53,716 bases of DNA, taken from Amycolatopsis sp. (lineage in GTDB: Bacteria; Actinomycetota; Actinomycetes; Mycobacteriales; Pseudonocardiaceae). Position numbers and translations under genes: made by a program. The stretch lies in NCBI RefSeq assembly GCF_025464955.1, contig NZ_JAODNM010000021.1, forward strand, positions 1-53,716. Reading direction: 5' to 3'. The notes beneath the pieces are model-generated. The model had not been told where the DNA came from. It saw only the letters and a list, made by a program, of their open reading frames with translations, and did no database searches. Shown piece by piece: positions 1 to 8,384 of the stretch (the stretch's first letter is position 1; each line of letters starts with the position of its first letter).

Positions 1-1
1 T

Positions 2-127
2 CATTCGGATTGGTCGATGCGGATGGTGGACGGGGTGCCGGAGTTCATCCCGCCGAAATGGCTGGATCAGGAACAGAAACCGATCCACAACACCGCACAC
101 GACCGGCCCTACGAGCACGCGGCCTGA
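2..127 (+). CDS. C-terminal end of a DUF222/HNH (13E12-type) endonuclease, partial
   Basis: Only the last 41 residues are inside the window, ending in TGA at 125-127. The tail contains WSMRMVDGVPEFIPPKWLD followed by EQKP. This pattern, a hydrophobic G-x-P-x-(F/W)-x-PP-x-W-(I/L)-D stretch just before the stop, is the usual end of actinobacterial DUF222 proteins that carry a C-terminal HNH nuclease domain (the M. tuberculosis 13E12 repeat family). The catalytic HNH residues lie upstream of the window and cannot be checked. The gene converges on the ABC operon, with a hairpin between them. The family assignment rests on this short tail only. Confidence 0.6.
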   Translation, partial: HSDWSMRMVDGVPEFIPPKWLDQEQKPIHNTAHDRPYEHAA

Positions 128-142
128 CTCGGCTCGCCTGGT

Positions 143-172
143 GACCGTGGTGACGTAACAGTCACCACGGTC
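143..172. terminator. Hairpin between convergent genes
   Basis: Perfect 12-bp inverted repeat GACCGTGGTGAC / GTCACCACGGTC with the 6-nt loop GTAACA. It lies between the end of the HNH gene (plus) and the end of the ABC ATPase gene (minus), so it can serve as a terminator in both directions. No T-tract follows, which is common in high-GC actinomycetes. Confidence 0.7.
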
Positions 173-242
173 GGCGGGATTCGCGTGGTGCCGTGAAGAC
201 AATCCGATAGAGCAACGAAAGTGAGGTCGACATGGGTGGGAC

Positions 243-1853
243 CTACGAGTCCGACCTCGCCCAGTCCTGGCCGGGGATCGACGCGAGCAGCGCTTGGGTG
301 TATTCATCGCGGGGGTGGTTGAGGACCTCGTCGGCCGGTCCGAGTTCGACGAGCCGGCCGGCGCGCATCACGCCGACGTGGTCGGCGATTTCGCGCACCA
401 CGGCGAGGTCGTGGGTGATGAACAGGTACGTCAGGCCGAGTTCGTCCTGTAGCCGTACCAGTAGTTCCAGTATCTGTGCCTGGACGGAGACGTCCAGTGC
501 CGAAACGGGTTCGTCGCAGACAACGAGGTCCGGGTTCAGCGCCAGCGCCCTCGCTATCGCCGCACGCTGGCGCTGTCCGCCGGACAGTTCCGCGGGTTTA
601 CGGGTCAGCACGGACGCCGGCAACGCGACCTGGTCGATCAGCGCCGCCGCCTTGGCACGCCGCTCGGCCTTGCCGCCGAGACCGAATGCTCGCAGCGGTT
701 CCGACACGACTTCCTCGATGTTGAACCGGGGGTTCAAGGAGGAGTACGGGTTCTGGTACACCAGCTGGAACCGGCGTCGCAGTTTGCGCAACTCCTCGCC
801 GTCCACCCGCGTGAGGTCGTGGCCATCGAAGGTGACTTTGCCCGCGGACGGGGTTTCGAGGCCCACCACCATTCGCGCGGTGGTCGTCTTGCCCGAACCG
901 GATTCGCCGACAAGAGCGAGTGTCCGACCGCGAGTCAGGGTGAACGTCACGTCGTCCACGGCACGCGGCACCGAACCGTCGTGCGGCGAGAACGACTTCG
1001 ACAGGCCCTCTGCGGCGACGAGCACCTCCGATCCGGTATCCCGTCGTGGCCGCAGCGGGGTGCGGGACAGGCTCGGCGCGGCGGCCAGCAGCCTCCGGGT
1101 GTATGGCTGTTCCGGAGCGGCCAGGATTTCCCGTGTCGGCCCGACTTCGACCACCCCGCCATCCGACATCACCACGATCTTCGACGCGCGGTCGGCGGCT
1201 ACCCCGAGGTCGTGCGTGATCAGCAGGACCGCGGTGTTCGACTCGACCGCGAGGTGTTCGAGATGATCGAGGATCTCGCGCTGCACGGTGACGTCGAGTG
1301 CGCTGGTCGGCTCGTCGGCGATGATCAGCTTCGGCTGGCCGGCCAAGGCGATCGCGATCAGTACACGCTGCCGCAACCCGCCGGACAACTCGTGCGGATA
1401 CTGGCGCGCCCGTGCTTCCGGCCGGTCGATCCCCGCCCGCCGCAGCAGTTCGACAGCGTCGGTGGCTGCCGCCCGCCTGGTCGCCAGCCGATGGATCGTC
1501 AGGACTTCGGCGACCTGGTCACCGATCCGGCGTACGGGGTTCAGCGAGACGGTCGGGTCCTGCGGGACCAGCGCGATCTCGGCGCCCCGGATCGCCTGCC
1601 AGCCCCTTTCCGAAAGCTTGGTGAGGTCCGTCCCGGCGAAGGTGATCCTGCCCGCGTCCACCCGGCCACCGCGTGGCAGCAGGCCGATCGCGGCATGTCC
1701 CGTCGTGCTCTTGCCCGAGCCCGATTCACCGACGACAGCCACGATCTGCCCGGCCGCGACGGTGAGGTTCACCCCGTCGACAGCGCGGATGAGCCTGGAC
1801 TTCGTGTGGTAGGAAACGGCCAAGTCATGGATCTCCAGCAGCTCGCCGCTCAT
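243..1853 (-). CDS. Peptide/nickel-type ABC transporter, fused two-domain ATP-binding protein (DppD-DppF type)
   Basis: A 536-residue cytoplasmic ATPase carrying two complete nucleotide-binding domains. Domain 1: Walker A GESGSGKST (42-50), signature LSGG (156-159), Walker B LIIADEP (176-182). Domain 2: Walker A GESGSGKTT (316-324), signature LSGGQ (422-426), Walker B LVVCDEP (442-448). Both carry the D-loop SALD and the switch His (ITHDL). It would power import of a peptide or similar solute captured by the lipoprotein encoded at the head of the same operon. Its ATG shares one base with the permease stop upstream (TGATG-type overlap), which indicates translational coupling. Unlike the second two-domain ATPase in this window, it lacks the Cys-rich extension after each domain. 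The substrate cannot be read from the sequence. Confidence 0.93.
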   Translation of the reverse strand: MSGELLEIHDLAVSYHTKSRLIRAVDGVNLTVAAGQIVAVVGESGSGKSTTGHAAIGLLPRGGRVDAGRITFAGTDLTKLSERGWQAIRGAEIALVPQDPTVSLNPVRRIGDQVAEVLTIHRLATRRAAATDAVELLRRAGIDRPEARARQYPHELSGGLRQRVLIAIALAGQPKLIIADEPTSALDVTVQREILDHLEHLAVESNTAVLLITHDLGVAADRASKIVVMSDGGVVEVGPTREILAAPEQPYTRRLLAAAPSLSRTPLRPRRDTGSEVLVAAEGLSKSFSPHDGSVPRAVDDVTFTLTRGRTLALVGESGSGKTTTARMVVGLETPSAGKVTFDGHDLTRVDGEELRKLRRRFQLVYQNPYSSLNPRFNIEEVVSEPLRAFGLGGKAERRAKAAALIDQVALPASVLTRKPAELSGGQRQRAAIARALALNPDLVVCDEPVSALDVSVQAQILELLVRLQDELGLTYLFITHDLAVVREIADHVGVMRAGRLVELGPADEVLNHPRDEYTQALLASIPGQDWARSDS

Positions 1854-2689
1854 CAGCGCTCACTCCGTTCTCCGTCGAACGCACGGGAAAGCCTGTTGGT
1901 CGCCAGCACGACGGCCGCGACGGTCAGCCCCGGAAAGGTCGTCATCCACCAGGCGGTGGCGAGGAAGTTGCGGCCGCCGGCGACGAGCGCACCCCACTCG
2001 GGTGTCGGTGGGGGAGCGCCGAAGCCGAGGAAACTCAACGCGGAGACTTCCAGCACCGCGGTGCCGAACGTCAGGGTGGCCAACACCAGCACCGGTCCCA
2101 TCGCGTTCGGGAGGACGTGCCTGCCGAGCACCCCACGCCAGCGGACACCGCTGGCACGCGCGGCCTCGACGAACACCGCTGTCCGGACCCGGAGCACCTC
2201 GGCGCGCATGAGCCTGGCGAACGCGGCGAGGTTGGCGATCCCCACCGCGATCGCCACGTTCGTGGTGCCGAAGCCGAGCGCGGTGACCAGCGCGAGCGAC
2301 AACAGGATGGCGGGAACAGCCTGCAGGACATCGACGACACGCATGATCACCGAGTCCAGCCAGCCGCCGCGGAAACCCGCCACCAGTCCGAGCGCCGAGC
2401 CTGCGACGAGCGCGACCAGTACCGCGATCACCGTGGCTCGCAACGACAAAGATGCCCCATGGACGACTCGGGAGAACACGTCGCGACCGGTTTCATCCGT
2501 ACCGAACAGGTGCGCGGCCGAAGGACCGTGCAGTCGTTCCGCCGGAACGCCGGAGATCGGGTCGTACCCGGTGAACAGGTCCGGGGTGACCGCGGCCAGC
2601 AGGACGAACACGATGACCGCCGCCGCGAGCACCAATCCCGGGCGGCGGATGAGGAACCGGGTGTTGCGGCGGAGCAGGAGGTCAGACAT
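1853..2689 (-). CDS. ABC transporter permease, DppC/OppC family
   Basis: A 278-residue inner-membrane protein. An N-terminal membrane helix (about 15-35) is followed by the OppC-N hallmark HLFGTDETGRDVFSR (about 60-75), then about five more helices. The EAA cytoplasmic loop that contacts the ATPase is visible as EAARASGVRWRGVLGRHVLPN (about 175-195). It pairs with the DppB-type permease encoded immediately upstream; their reading frames overlap by 8 bp. With the ATPase and the lipoprotein they form a complete importer. Confidence 0.93.
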   Translation of the reverse strand: MSDLLLRRNTRFLIRRPGLVLAAAVIVFVLLAAVTPDLFTGYDPISGVPAERLHGPSAAHLFGTDETGRDVFSRVVHGASLSLRATVIAVLVALVAGSALGLVAGFRGGWLDSVIMRVVDVLQAVPAILLSLALVTALGFGTTNVAIAVGIANLAAFARLMRAEVLRVRTAVFVEAARASGVRWRGVLGRHVLPNAMGPVLVLATLTFGTAVLEVSALSFLGFGAPPPTPEWGALVAGGRNFLATAWWMTTFPGLTVAAVVLATNRLSRAFDGERSER

Positions 2690-3650
2690 CGGCCGTCACC
2701 TTCCGCGGACCGCTCTTTACGCCGGCCAGGCGTGGATCGAGCAGGGGATAGAGCAGATCGACGATCAGGTTCACGGTCACGAAGAAGAACGCGGAGAGCA
2801 CGATCACCGCTTGCACGACCGGGATGTCCTGCGCGGTGACTGCTGCCGACGTCACCCGGCCGACACCGTCACGGGAGAACACCGTCTCGGTCACCACCGA
2901 CCCGGCGAGCAGGTTCCCGGCCACGACCCCGACCAGGGTCAGCGCCGGCAAGGCCGCGTTGCGCAACGCGTGTCCGAAGTGGACTCTCAACCGGCTCGCC
3001 CCTTTCGCCCTGGCGATCTCGATGTAGGGCTCAGCGAGCTGGGTGCGCAGACTCTTCGCGAGGACCTGCCCGATGATCGCGCTCGTCGGCAGCGCCAAGG
3101 TGATCGCGGGCAGGATCGTCGAGGCGAACCCGGTCGAACCCAGTGCCGGCAGCAGCCGCAACTGGAACGAGAAAACCTGGATCAGCAGGAGCCCCACCCA
3201 GAACGACGGCAGCGAGATCCCCAGCGGCGGCAGGGAAAGCAATGCCTGGCTGAGCCATCTCGCGCGGGTGTAGGTGCCGACTACGGCGATCCCGCCCCCG
3301 AACAGCACCGCGAGCACCAGCGCGAGCCCGGTCACCGCCAGCGTCGGCGGCAGCGCGGACAGGACCATGTGCGTGGCGTCGTCCCCGGTCGAGATCGACT
3401 TCCCGAAGTCGCCGTGCAGCGCGGCCACGAGGCGCTTGCCGTACTGCTCGTACAGCGGGTCGTTCAGCCCGTATTCGGCCCTGGCCTGAGCGATTTGCTC
3501 CGGCGACGCGGTGACTCCGCCGTCCGCGCCGCCGAGCTTCGTCAATACGGCGTCGCCCGGGAGCAGGTAGAGGATCAGGAACGACAGCGTGAACGCAGCC
3601 CACAGGACGACTACAGCTTGCGCCAGCCGTCGCAGTACGGCGCGCCTCAT
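2682..3650 (-). CDS. ABC transporter permease, DppB/OppB family
   Basis: A 322-residue membrane protein of usual length for DppB. The N-terminus MRRAVLRRLAQAVVVLW starts the first helix and is followed by the conserved LPGD motif. The long periplasmic segment contains YGLNDPLYEQYGKRL, typical of OppB-N, and the EAA loop reads EIARAKGASRLRVHFGHALRN. The start codon overlaps the stop of the upstream binding-protein gene by 4 bp (ATGA), and the end overlaps the next permease, so the whole operon appears translationally coupled. Confidence 0.93.
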   Translation of the reverse strand: MRRAVLRRLAQAVVVLWAAFTLSFLILYLLPGDAVLTKLGGADGGVTASPEQIAQARAEYGLNDPLYEQYGKRLVAALHGDFGKSISTGDDATHMVLSALPPTLAVTGLALVLAVLFGGGIAVVGTYTRARWLSQALLSLPPLGISLPSFWVGLLLIQVFSFQLRLLPALGSTGFASTILPAITLALPTSAIIGQVLAKSLRTQLAEPYIEIARAKGASRLRVHFGHALRNAALPALTLVGVVAGNLLAGSVVTETVFSRDGVGRVTSAAVTAQDIPVVQAVIVLSAFFFVTVNLIVDLLYPLLDPRLAGVKSGPRKVTADV

Positions 3651-5272
3651 GACCCGGAAACCCAGGTGTCGAACAGCTGCAACCGGGAGGACGCTTCAAA
3701 ATTGACCGCGTGGGTGGTGGGTCCGAGTGCGAGGACCTGGGTCAGTTCGAACACCGGGATGGCGTAGGCATGATCGATGATGAGCCGTTGTGCCTGCTCC
3801 GCGGCCGGTTTCCGGATGGCGACGTCCACAGTGGCCGATTGCTGGTCGAGCGCCGTGTCGAGCGCGTTGCCCGGCGCCAGCCTGCTGCGGTTGCCCGCCT
3901 TGGTGGAGAACTGCTGGCGCAGGATGTCCGGGTCGGCCCTGGTTACGTTGTACCAGAGGAAGTCGTAGTTGCCCGCCTGCTGCAGTTGCGTGGCCTCGGC
4001 GTTGGTGTGCAGTTCGATCCGGAGGTCGAAGCCGATCTTGCGCAGTTGCTGCTGGATGAGCTCGAGCACGCTCTGGTTCTGGTTGAACACCGCGGAGAAC
4101 ACGACACTGGCGCTGAGCCGCTGGCCGGCCTTCGTGCGGATCCCGTCACTGCCGGGAAGCCAGCCATCCGCCTGGAGGAGGGCTTCGGCACCCGCCGGGT
4201 CGAACGCCAATTCCGCGGAGAGGTCGGTGTACAGCGGCGTCGCCGAGCCGAGAATACTGGTCGCGGGCTTGTAGTTCGGTGTCAGCACGGTGCTGGTCAC
4301 TTCTTGCCGGTTGATGCCCTTGGACACCGCTTGGCGCACCTTTTCGTCGGCGAGGACACCGCGGGTGGTGTTCGCGTGCAGGTTGAACACGATGCCGGGG
4401 TTCGGCCGGACGGGCTCGCTGAAGCCGTTGCCGGTGAACTGCGGCTCGTCGACCGGCTGCACGTCGGTGATCGCGTCGAGCTGCCCCGAAGCGAGGCTTC
4501 CGGTCCGGACCGCGGGCTCCGGCACGATCTTGTAGTCGATCTTGTCCAGATAGGCCTCACCCTGGTGTTTCCACAGCGGGGAACCCCAGCTGTAGCCCTT
4601 GCGCTTGCTGAGGATGACGTCCTGGTTCGGCTTGAAGCTGGTGAAGACGAACGGTCCGGAGCCGATCAAGCCGTTGCCCTGGCAGCGCTGTTCGGCGGAC
4701 TTCGTGTACGTCGCCGGGGCCAGGATGCCGAGCGACATGGTCGAACTCGCCTGCAGGAACTGCGCGCTCGGGGCGGTGAAGTCGATACGCACGGTGTTCG
4801 GGTCGACGACTGTCGAGCTCTTGTAGGTGGCGAGGTAGCTGGCGCCGAGCAGAGCTTTCGCCCCGAGCGCCTTGATCCCGTCGAAGCTGGACTTGACCGC
4901 CGCGGCGTCGACAGGGGTGCCGTCGGAGAACGTGGCGCCGGACCTGAGGTGGAAGCTGAAGCTCGTCGAATCCGGGTTGACCTCCCATTTCTCGGCGAGC
5001 CACGGGGTGATCTTCCCGCTTGTCGGGTCCTGGTCGGTGAGGGAGTCGACGAGCTGACGCCCGACGTTGAGTGCCGCGTTGATGCTGATCTGCTGCGGAT
5101 CGAGGCAGTCCGGATTGGACGAGATGCCCAGTCGCAGCGTGCCGCCGGGTTTCGGCGGGCCGGCGTCGGTCGCTCCGGCGCCGACGGCCGAGGAGCAGGC
5201 GGCGAGCAGCAACGGCAGCGCGAGCGCCAGGACGGCGACGCGGGGGATGCGGGACTTGTCGTGGCCGAACAC
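3647..5272 (-). CDS. Extracellular solute-binding lipoprotein, SBP family 5 (peptide/nickel type)
   Basis: A secreted lipoprotein of 541 residues that should capture substrate for the permeases encoded downstream. I chose the GTG at 5272 because a GGAGG ribosome binding site sits 7 nt upstream and the product then begins with a normal lipoprotein signal: positive residues, hydrophobic core LALALPLLLAAC, lipobox Cys26. SBP_bac_5 features follow: GGTLRLGIS, LAEKWEVNPD, FHLRSGATFSDGTPV, GSGPFVF. The frame stays open to 5461, but that extension would encode repeats derived from an 18-bp DNA repeat and is not a credible protein. It is the first gene of the operon. The nature of the solute is unknown. 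Confidence 0.92.
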   Translation of the reverse strand: MFGHDKSRIPRVAVLALALPLLLAACSSAVGAGATDAGPPKPGGTLRLGISSNPDCLDPQQISINAALNVGRQLVDSLTDQDPTSGKITPWLAEKWEVNPDSTSFSFHLRSGATFSDGTPVDAAAVKSSFDGIKALGAKALLGASYLATYKSSTVVDPNTVRIDFTAPSAQFLQASSTMSLGILAPATYTKSAEQRCQGNGLIGSGPFVFTSFKPNQDVILSKRKGYSWGSPLWKHQGEAYLDKIDYKIVPEPAVRTGSLASGQLDAITDVQPVDEPQFTGNGFSEPVRPNPGIVFNLHANTTRGVLADEKVRQAVSKGINRQEVTSTVLTPNYKPATSILGSATPLYTDLSAELAFDPAGAEALLQADGWLPGSDGIRTKAGQRLSASVVFSAVFNQNQSVLELIQQQLRKIGFDLRIELHTNAEATQLQQAGNYDFLWYNVTRADPDILRQQFSTKAGNRSRLAPGNALDTALDQQSATVDVAIRKPAAEQAQRLIIDHAYAIPVFELTQVLALGPTTHAVNFEASSRLQLFDTWVSGS

Positions 5273-5650
5273 TCGATGGCCTCCTGCGGTGGGGGTGGTG
5301 GCGCGGTCGTCGCGCCGAAGCTGTTGAGCCAGCACCGTTACATGTGCCAGCACCGTTACATGAGGCAGCGCTGTTACGTGAGCCAGCGCTGGCACATGAG
5401 GCAACACAGCCACGCTAACCACGAGCTGAACCCTCTCCCACCCGCTGGTACCGACTCCCACACTCCGGTCAGCGCGGGGAAAGCCCTTGACCGACGCGTG
5501 CCGGAGTGCTGCGCACGTTCAGGCGGCGATGCCCTGCACAACAGCGCCCTGGTGGAACAGCGTCCAGGGCTGGCAAGAGATCAAGAACGTCGAGCGCGCA
5601 GCGCTACACCGGGCGGCCCTGCGCCTGGTATGGCGGGCGCGAGCATGCAG
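5273..5650. promoter_or_regulatory. Leader/promoter region of the first ABC operon, no gene seen
   Basis: About 380 bp between the operon start and the remnant regulator upstream. The proximal part holds five tandem 18-bp units (5327-5416). The distal part (5417-5650) has no convincing coding sequence on either strand; short open frames there show no recognisable protein. The transcript of the minus-strand ABC operon must start in this stretch. Confidence 0.5.
5327..5416. repeat. Five tandem 18-bp direct repeats in the ABC operon leader
   Basis: Consecutive units are AGCCAGCACCGTTACATG (5327-5344), TGCCAGCACCGTTACATG (5345-5362), AGGCAGCGCTGTTACGTG (5363-5380), AGCCAGCGCTGGCACATG (5381-5398) and a decayed AGGCAACACAGCCACGCT (5399-5416). 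The two units nearest the gene are almost identical and divergence grows with distance from it. There are no unique spacers, so this is not a CRISPR. It could be an array of regulator sites or a slippage-prone satellite. Confidence 0.85.
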
Positions 5651-6377
5651 TCACGTCATCCCGAACGCGGCTCGGTAGGCCTGCGGGGTGGTCCCGAGTT
5701 GCCGGGCGAAGTGCTGACGCAGGGTGAGTGCGGAGCCGAAGCCGACCCGTTCGGCGACGTGGTCGATCGGCAGGTCGGTCTGCTCCAGCAGGCTCTGCGC
5801 CATCACCACCCGTTGGACGCGGAGCCAGTGCAGCGGGGTGAACCCGGTCGCCGCATGGAACCGGCGGTTGAGCGTCCGTGTGCTCAGCGCCGCCTGGCGC
5901 CCGATTTCGGCCAGCGTCAGCGGGCGGTGCAGGTTTTCGAGCATCCAGGTGGCCACGTCGTCGAGCGGGCCAGTGCCGGTTTCGAGCTCCCCGTGATCGA
6001 TGTACTGCACCTGGCCGCCGTCGTGATGTGGCGGCATCACCAGTTTGCGGGCGGCCGGCGTCGGCGAGGGCGAACACGCCGACGCCGATTGCGGCTATCC
6101 GCGCGCCGTTGTCGTGGGCCTGGCGCAAGACGTCCCGCGCGAGGTCCGGCAGCGGCTCGGCGTACCGCGTCGAGCCGGGCACGACCACGGTGTCCGCCGC
6201 CACCGCGTCGGCGGCGGTCCACCGCGACCGCACGGTGAGCATGTCCTCCTGGTAAAGCGAGGCACTAACCGGGAGGTTCTGCCGCAGCAGGCACATCCGG
6301 ACGTCGTAAAGCCCTTTGCCCGCCCGGTTCGCCAGCGCGAAGACTACCGAAGGTGTGCTCAGATCGAAGCTGAGGGC
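5651..6377 (-). pseudogene. Broken GlxA-type transcriptional regulator (DJ-1/PfpI + AraC)
   Basis: Two parts of one gene lie in different frames. The C-terminal part (5651 to about 6060) is a complete AraC DNA-binding domain: PLTLAEIGRQAALSTRTLNR, then HVAERVGFGSALTLRQHF and TPQAYRAAF, preceded by the GlxA linker RKLVMPPHHDGGQ. The N-terminal part (about 6060-6371) is the front of a DJ-1/PfpI-like domain: SFDLSTPSVVFALANRA, later VVVPGSTRY and GVGVFALADAG. In intact GlxA proteins about 70-80 residues separate these parts; here they are missing and the frame changes. The extreme N-terminus before FDLS is also lost. The gene is therefore inactivated by an internal deletion and by loss of its 5' end. 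Confidence 0.8.
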
Positions 6378-6379
6378 TT

Positions 6380-6813
6380 GGGAGGTGGCGGCACTGGTGG
6401 CCGCGCACCGGCCTGCCGGTCTCGCTGGGGTGATCCTGGTCGCACCGGCGCCGCCGAAGCCCGCGGACATTCCCGCGGAGGTCCGGCAGTCGATGGCACA
6501 GGCTTACCTGTCGCGCGACAGCGTGCTCGCCGCGATCGAGCAGGTTCTGACCGTTCTTCCGCTCAGCGCGGAGATCCGCGAGCAGGTCGTCGAGGACAGC
6601 CTGCGCGGCAATCCCCGTGCCCGCGACGCGTGGCCGGCGGGCGTCGTCGTGGAGGACATCTCCGGTGACGTCGGTACGATCGACGTTCCCGTTCTCGTGG
6701 TCGCGTACCTCCCGCGGAGCAGGCTGGAGGTCCTTCCGGGGACCGGTCACTTTTCGCCGCTGGAAGTGCCGGAGGCCGTCGCCCAGGTGATTCGCGACTT
6801 CTGTGTCACTTGA
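6380..6813 (+). pseudogene. 5'-truncated alpha/beta hydrolase remnant
   Basis: The recognisable frame begins at VAALVAAHRPAGLAGVILVA (about 6385), which in intact alpha/beta hydrolases follows directly on the nucleophile elbow G-H-S-M-G-G. The elbow with the catalytic Ser and the whole N-terminal half are absent. The C-terminal part keeps VLPGTGHFSPLEVPE with the catalytic-His region. A further short gap is apparent after VPVLVVA, where the Asp-bearing loop would normally precede YLPRSRLEV. It cannot encode a working hydrolase. The lost 5' end coincides with the lost 5' end of the divergent GlxA-type gene. Confidence 0.75.
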
Positions 6814-6853
6814 CAGAGTGCTACTTGACAGTTGGGAGACGACTGGTCATATT
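6808..6853 (+). promoter_or_regulatory. Promoter of the TetR gene with a direct repeat; leaderless transcript predicted
   Basis: TTGACA (6825-6830), 17-nt spacer, CATATT (6848-6853), then 6 nt to the ATG at 6860. Transcription would start at or within a base or two of the start codon. The 9-mer ACTTGACAG occurs twice, at 6808-6816 and 6823-6831, 15 bp apart and overlapping the -35 box, so it may be the site where the TetR product represses itself. Confidence 0.65.
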
Positions 6854-6859
6854 GGAAGG

Positions 6860-7435
6860 ATGCCTAGGCCCAGCGTTCGTGAAGTCATCCTCGATACAGC
6901 TGTCGCGGAACTCCACCGCACCGGCTTCGCCGCCTGTTCGGTCGACACCATCACCAAGGCCGCAGGAGTGCCGAAGGGCTCATTTTACAACCATTTCAAG
7001 AGCAAGGAAGCTCTCGGCGCCGAGGCCGTCGCCCGGTACGCCGAGGGATCCGGCTGGGGCGACGGGGAGCCCGCGGACATGCGCGCCGTCGAACGGCTGC
7101 GTCACCGCTTCGAACTGATGCGGGACGTGGTGATCGAGCACGAGTTCACCCGCGGTTGCCTGATCGGCAACATGGGCGCCGAGCAGGCCGACCACAGCGC
7201 GGTCATTCGCGCCCAGGTCGACGTGAGCCTGAAGGGCTGGTCGGAGAGCATCGGGGAACTGATTCTCACCGGACAGGCCGAGGGCGACATCGCCGCCGGA
7301 CAGGAACCGGAGCGCCTCGGCCGGTTCATGCTCAACGCGTTCGAGGGGACACTCATGCGGGTCAAGGTCGTCAAGACCACCGAGCCTTTCGAAGACTTCT
7401 TCGGCGTGTTTTTCGACGTTCTGCTGTGCCAGTGA
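6860..7435 (+). CDS. TetR/AcrR family transcriptional regulator
   Basis: A 191-residue one-component repressor. The N-terminal helix-turn-helix reads CSVDTITKAAGVPKGSFYNHF (about 26-46), the canonical TetR signature. The C-terminal ligand domain includes TRGCLIGNMGAEQADHS, as in the TetR_C_6/AcuR-like group. I chose the ATG at 6860 because the product then starts MPRPSVREVILDTA and a good promoter ends just upstream. An in-frame codon at 6803 would place the start inside the promoter. The next gene starts within its stop codon, so the TetR and the NmrA-like oxidoreductase are made from one message and probably sense related compounds. Confidence 0.9.
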   Translation: MPRPSVREVILDTAVAELHRTGFAACSVDTITKAAGVPKGSFYNHFKSKEALGAEAVARYAEGSGWGDGEPADMRAVERLRHRFELMRDVVIEHEFTRGCLIGNMGAEQADHSAVIRAQVDVSLKGWSESIGELILTGQAEGDIAAGQEPERLGRFMLNAFEGTLMRVKVVKTTEPFEDFFGVFFDVLLCQ

Positions 7436-8361
7436 CGTCCGCCGTCAGGCCGGTGCTCGTCACTGGCGCCGCTGGTACGACCGGCGGAGTCGGCGGCCTG
7501 GTAGTGGCGAACCTGCTGTCGCGCGGTCTGCCGGTGCGTGCGCTGGTCCGGCGCTCCGACGAACGGGCGGACGCCCTTCGGGCCCAGGGGGCCGAGGTCG
7601 TTGTAGCCGACCTCACCCGGGCCGGCGACATCGCCGGCGCGCTCGACGGCTGCCGCGGTATGTACTTCGGTATGAGCGTGTCTGCGCAGTACGTCGAAGC
7701 CACCGCTGCTGCCGCGGCCGCCGCGCTCGACCACGGGCAGTTGGAGATCTTCGTCAACATGTCGCAGATGACGGTTTCCCAGATGAGCCTGAACAGCTCG
7801 GCCGAGTCGAACCAGCAGCGGCTGCACTGGCTCGGCGAGCAGATCCTGAACTGGTCCGGGCTGCCGGTCGCCCACGTCCGGCCGACCACGTTCCTGGAGA
7901 ACCCGCTGTTCAAGATGCTGGCCGCCGACTCGATCCGGCGCGAGGACACCATCCGGCTGCCGTTCGGTTCGGCGCGCACGTCTCCGGTTGCGGCGTCCGA
8001 CGTCGCCGAGGTCGTTTCCACACTGCTGGCCCATCCCGCGAACAGCGCCGGACGGGTCTACGAACTGACGGGGTCGACCTCTCGGGATCTGGCCGCGATC
8101 GCCGCGGAGTTTTCTGCGGCGCTGGGCCGGAAAATCACCTATGTCGATATGTCCTATGAGGACTGGTTACGCGAACTCGGCGGCCTGGGTCTGCCGGAGC
8201 ACGTTTTCGACCACATCTCCACGATGGCGCGCCTGCACGCGGACAACCGGTACGACCGCGCCTCCGGGGACATCGAGGCGATTCTGGGCAGGCCCGCTTC
8301 GGGCATCGCCGACTTTGTCGGCAGCAATCCCGCGTTGTTCGCCCAATCGATGTCCGGTTGA
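7432..8361 (+). CDS. NmrA-like / atypical SDR NAD(P)-binding protein
   Basis: A 309-residue Rossmann-fold protein. The N-terminus PVLVTGAAGTTGGVGGLVV carries the glycine-rich dinucleotide motif, followed by RALVRRSDERADALRAQGAEV, the usual NmrA second strand with Arg residues suited to NADP(H). There is no Tyr-x3-Lys at the classical SDR position, as expected for NmrA and quinone oxidoreductase-2 (QOR2)-like proteins, which act as redox sensors or quinone reductases. The GTG at 7432 overlaps the TetR stop by 4 bp; a second GTG at 7426 is an alternative. The substrate is unknown. Confidence 0.88.
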   Translation: MTSAVRPVLVTGAAGTTGGVGGLVVANLLSRGLPVRALVRRSDERADALRAQGAEVVVADLTRAGDIAGALDGCRGMYFGMSVSAQYVEATAAAAAAALDHGQLEIFVNMSQMTVSQMSLNSSAESNQQRLHWLGEQILNWSGLPVAHVRPTTFLENPLFKMLAADSIRREDTIRLPFGSARTSPVAASDVAEVVSTLLAHPANSAGRVYELTGSTSRDLAAIAAEFSAALGRKITYVDMSYEDWLRELGGLGLPEHVFDHISTMARLHADNRYDRASGDIEAILGRPASGIADFVGSNPALFAQSMSG

Positions 8362-8384
8362 CGGCAAAAATAGCTATATGGTGC

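Noticed and set aside
819..3767. Very long plus-strand open frame opposite the first ABC operon
   Set aside because: It is antisense to three well-recognised transporter genes; its translation is Arg/Gly-rich with no domain. A high-GC shadow frame.
5327..5416. CRISPR array
   Set aside because: The 18-bp units are directly adjacent with no spacers and there are no cas genes.
5273..5461. N-terminal extension of the first binding protein
   Set aside because: The extension encodes six-residue repeats that come from the 18-bp DNA array, and lacks a start signal; the GTG at 5272 has both a ribosome binding site and a lipoprotein signal.
3710..6238. 842-codon plus-strand frame opposite the binding-protein gene
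   Set aside because: Antisense shadow of the lipoprotein gene and its repeat leader; low-complexity translation without family features.
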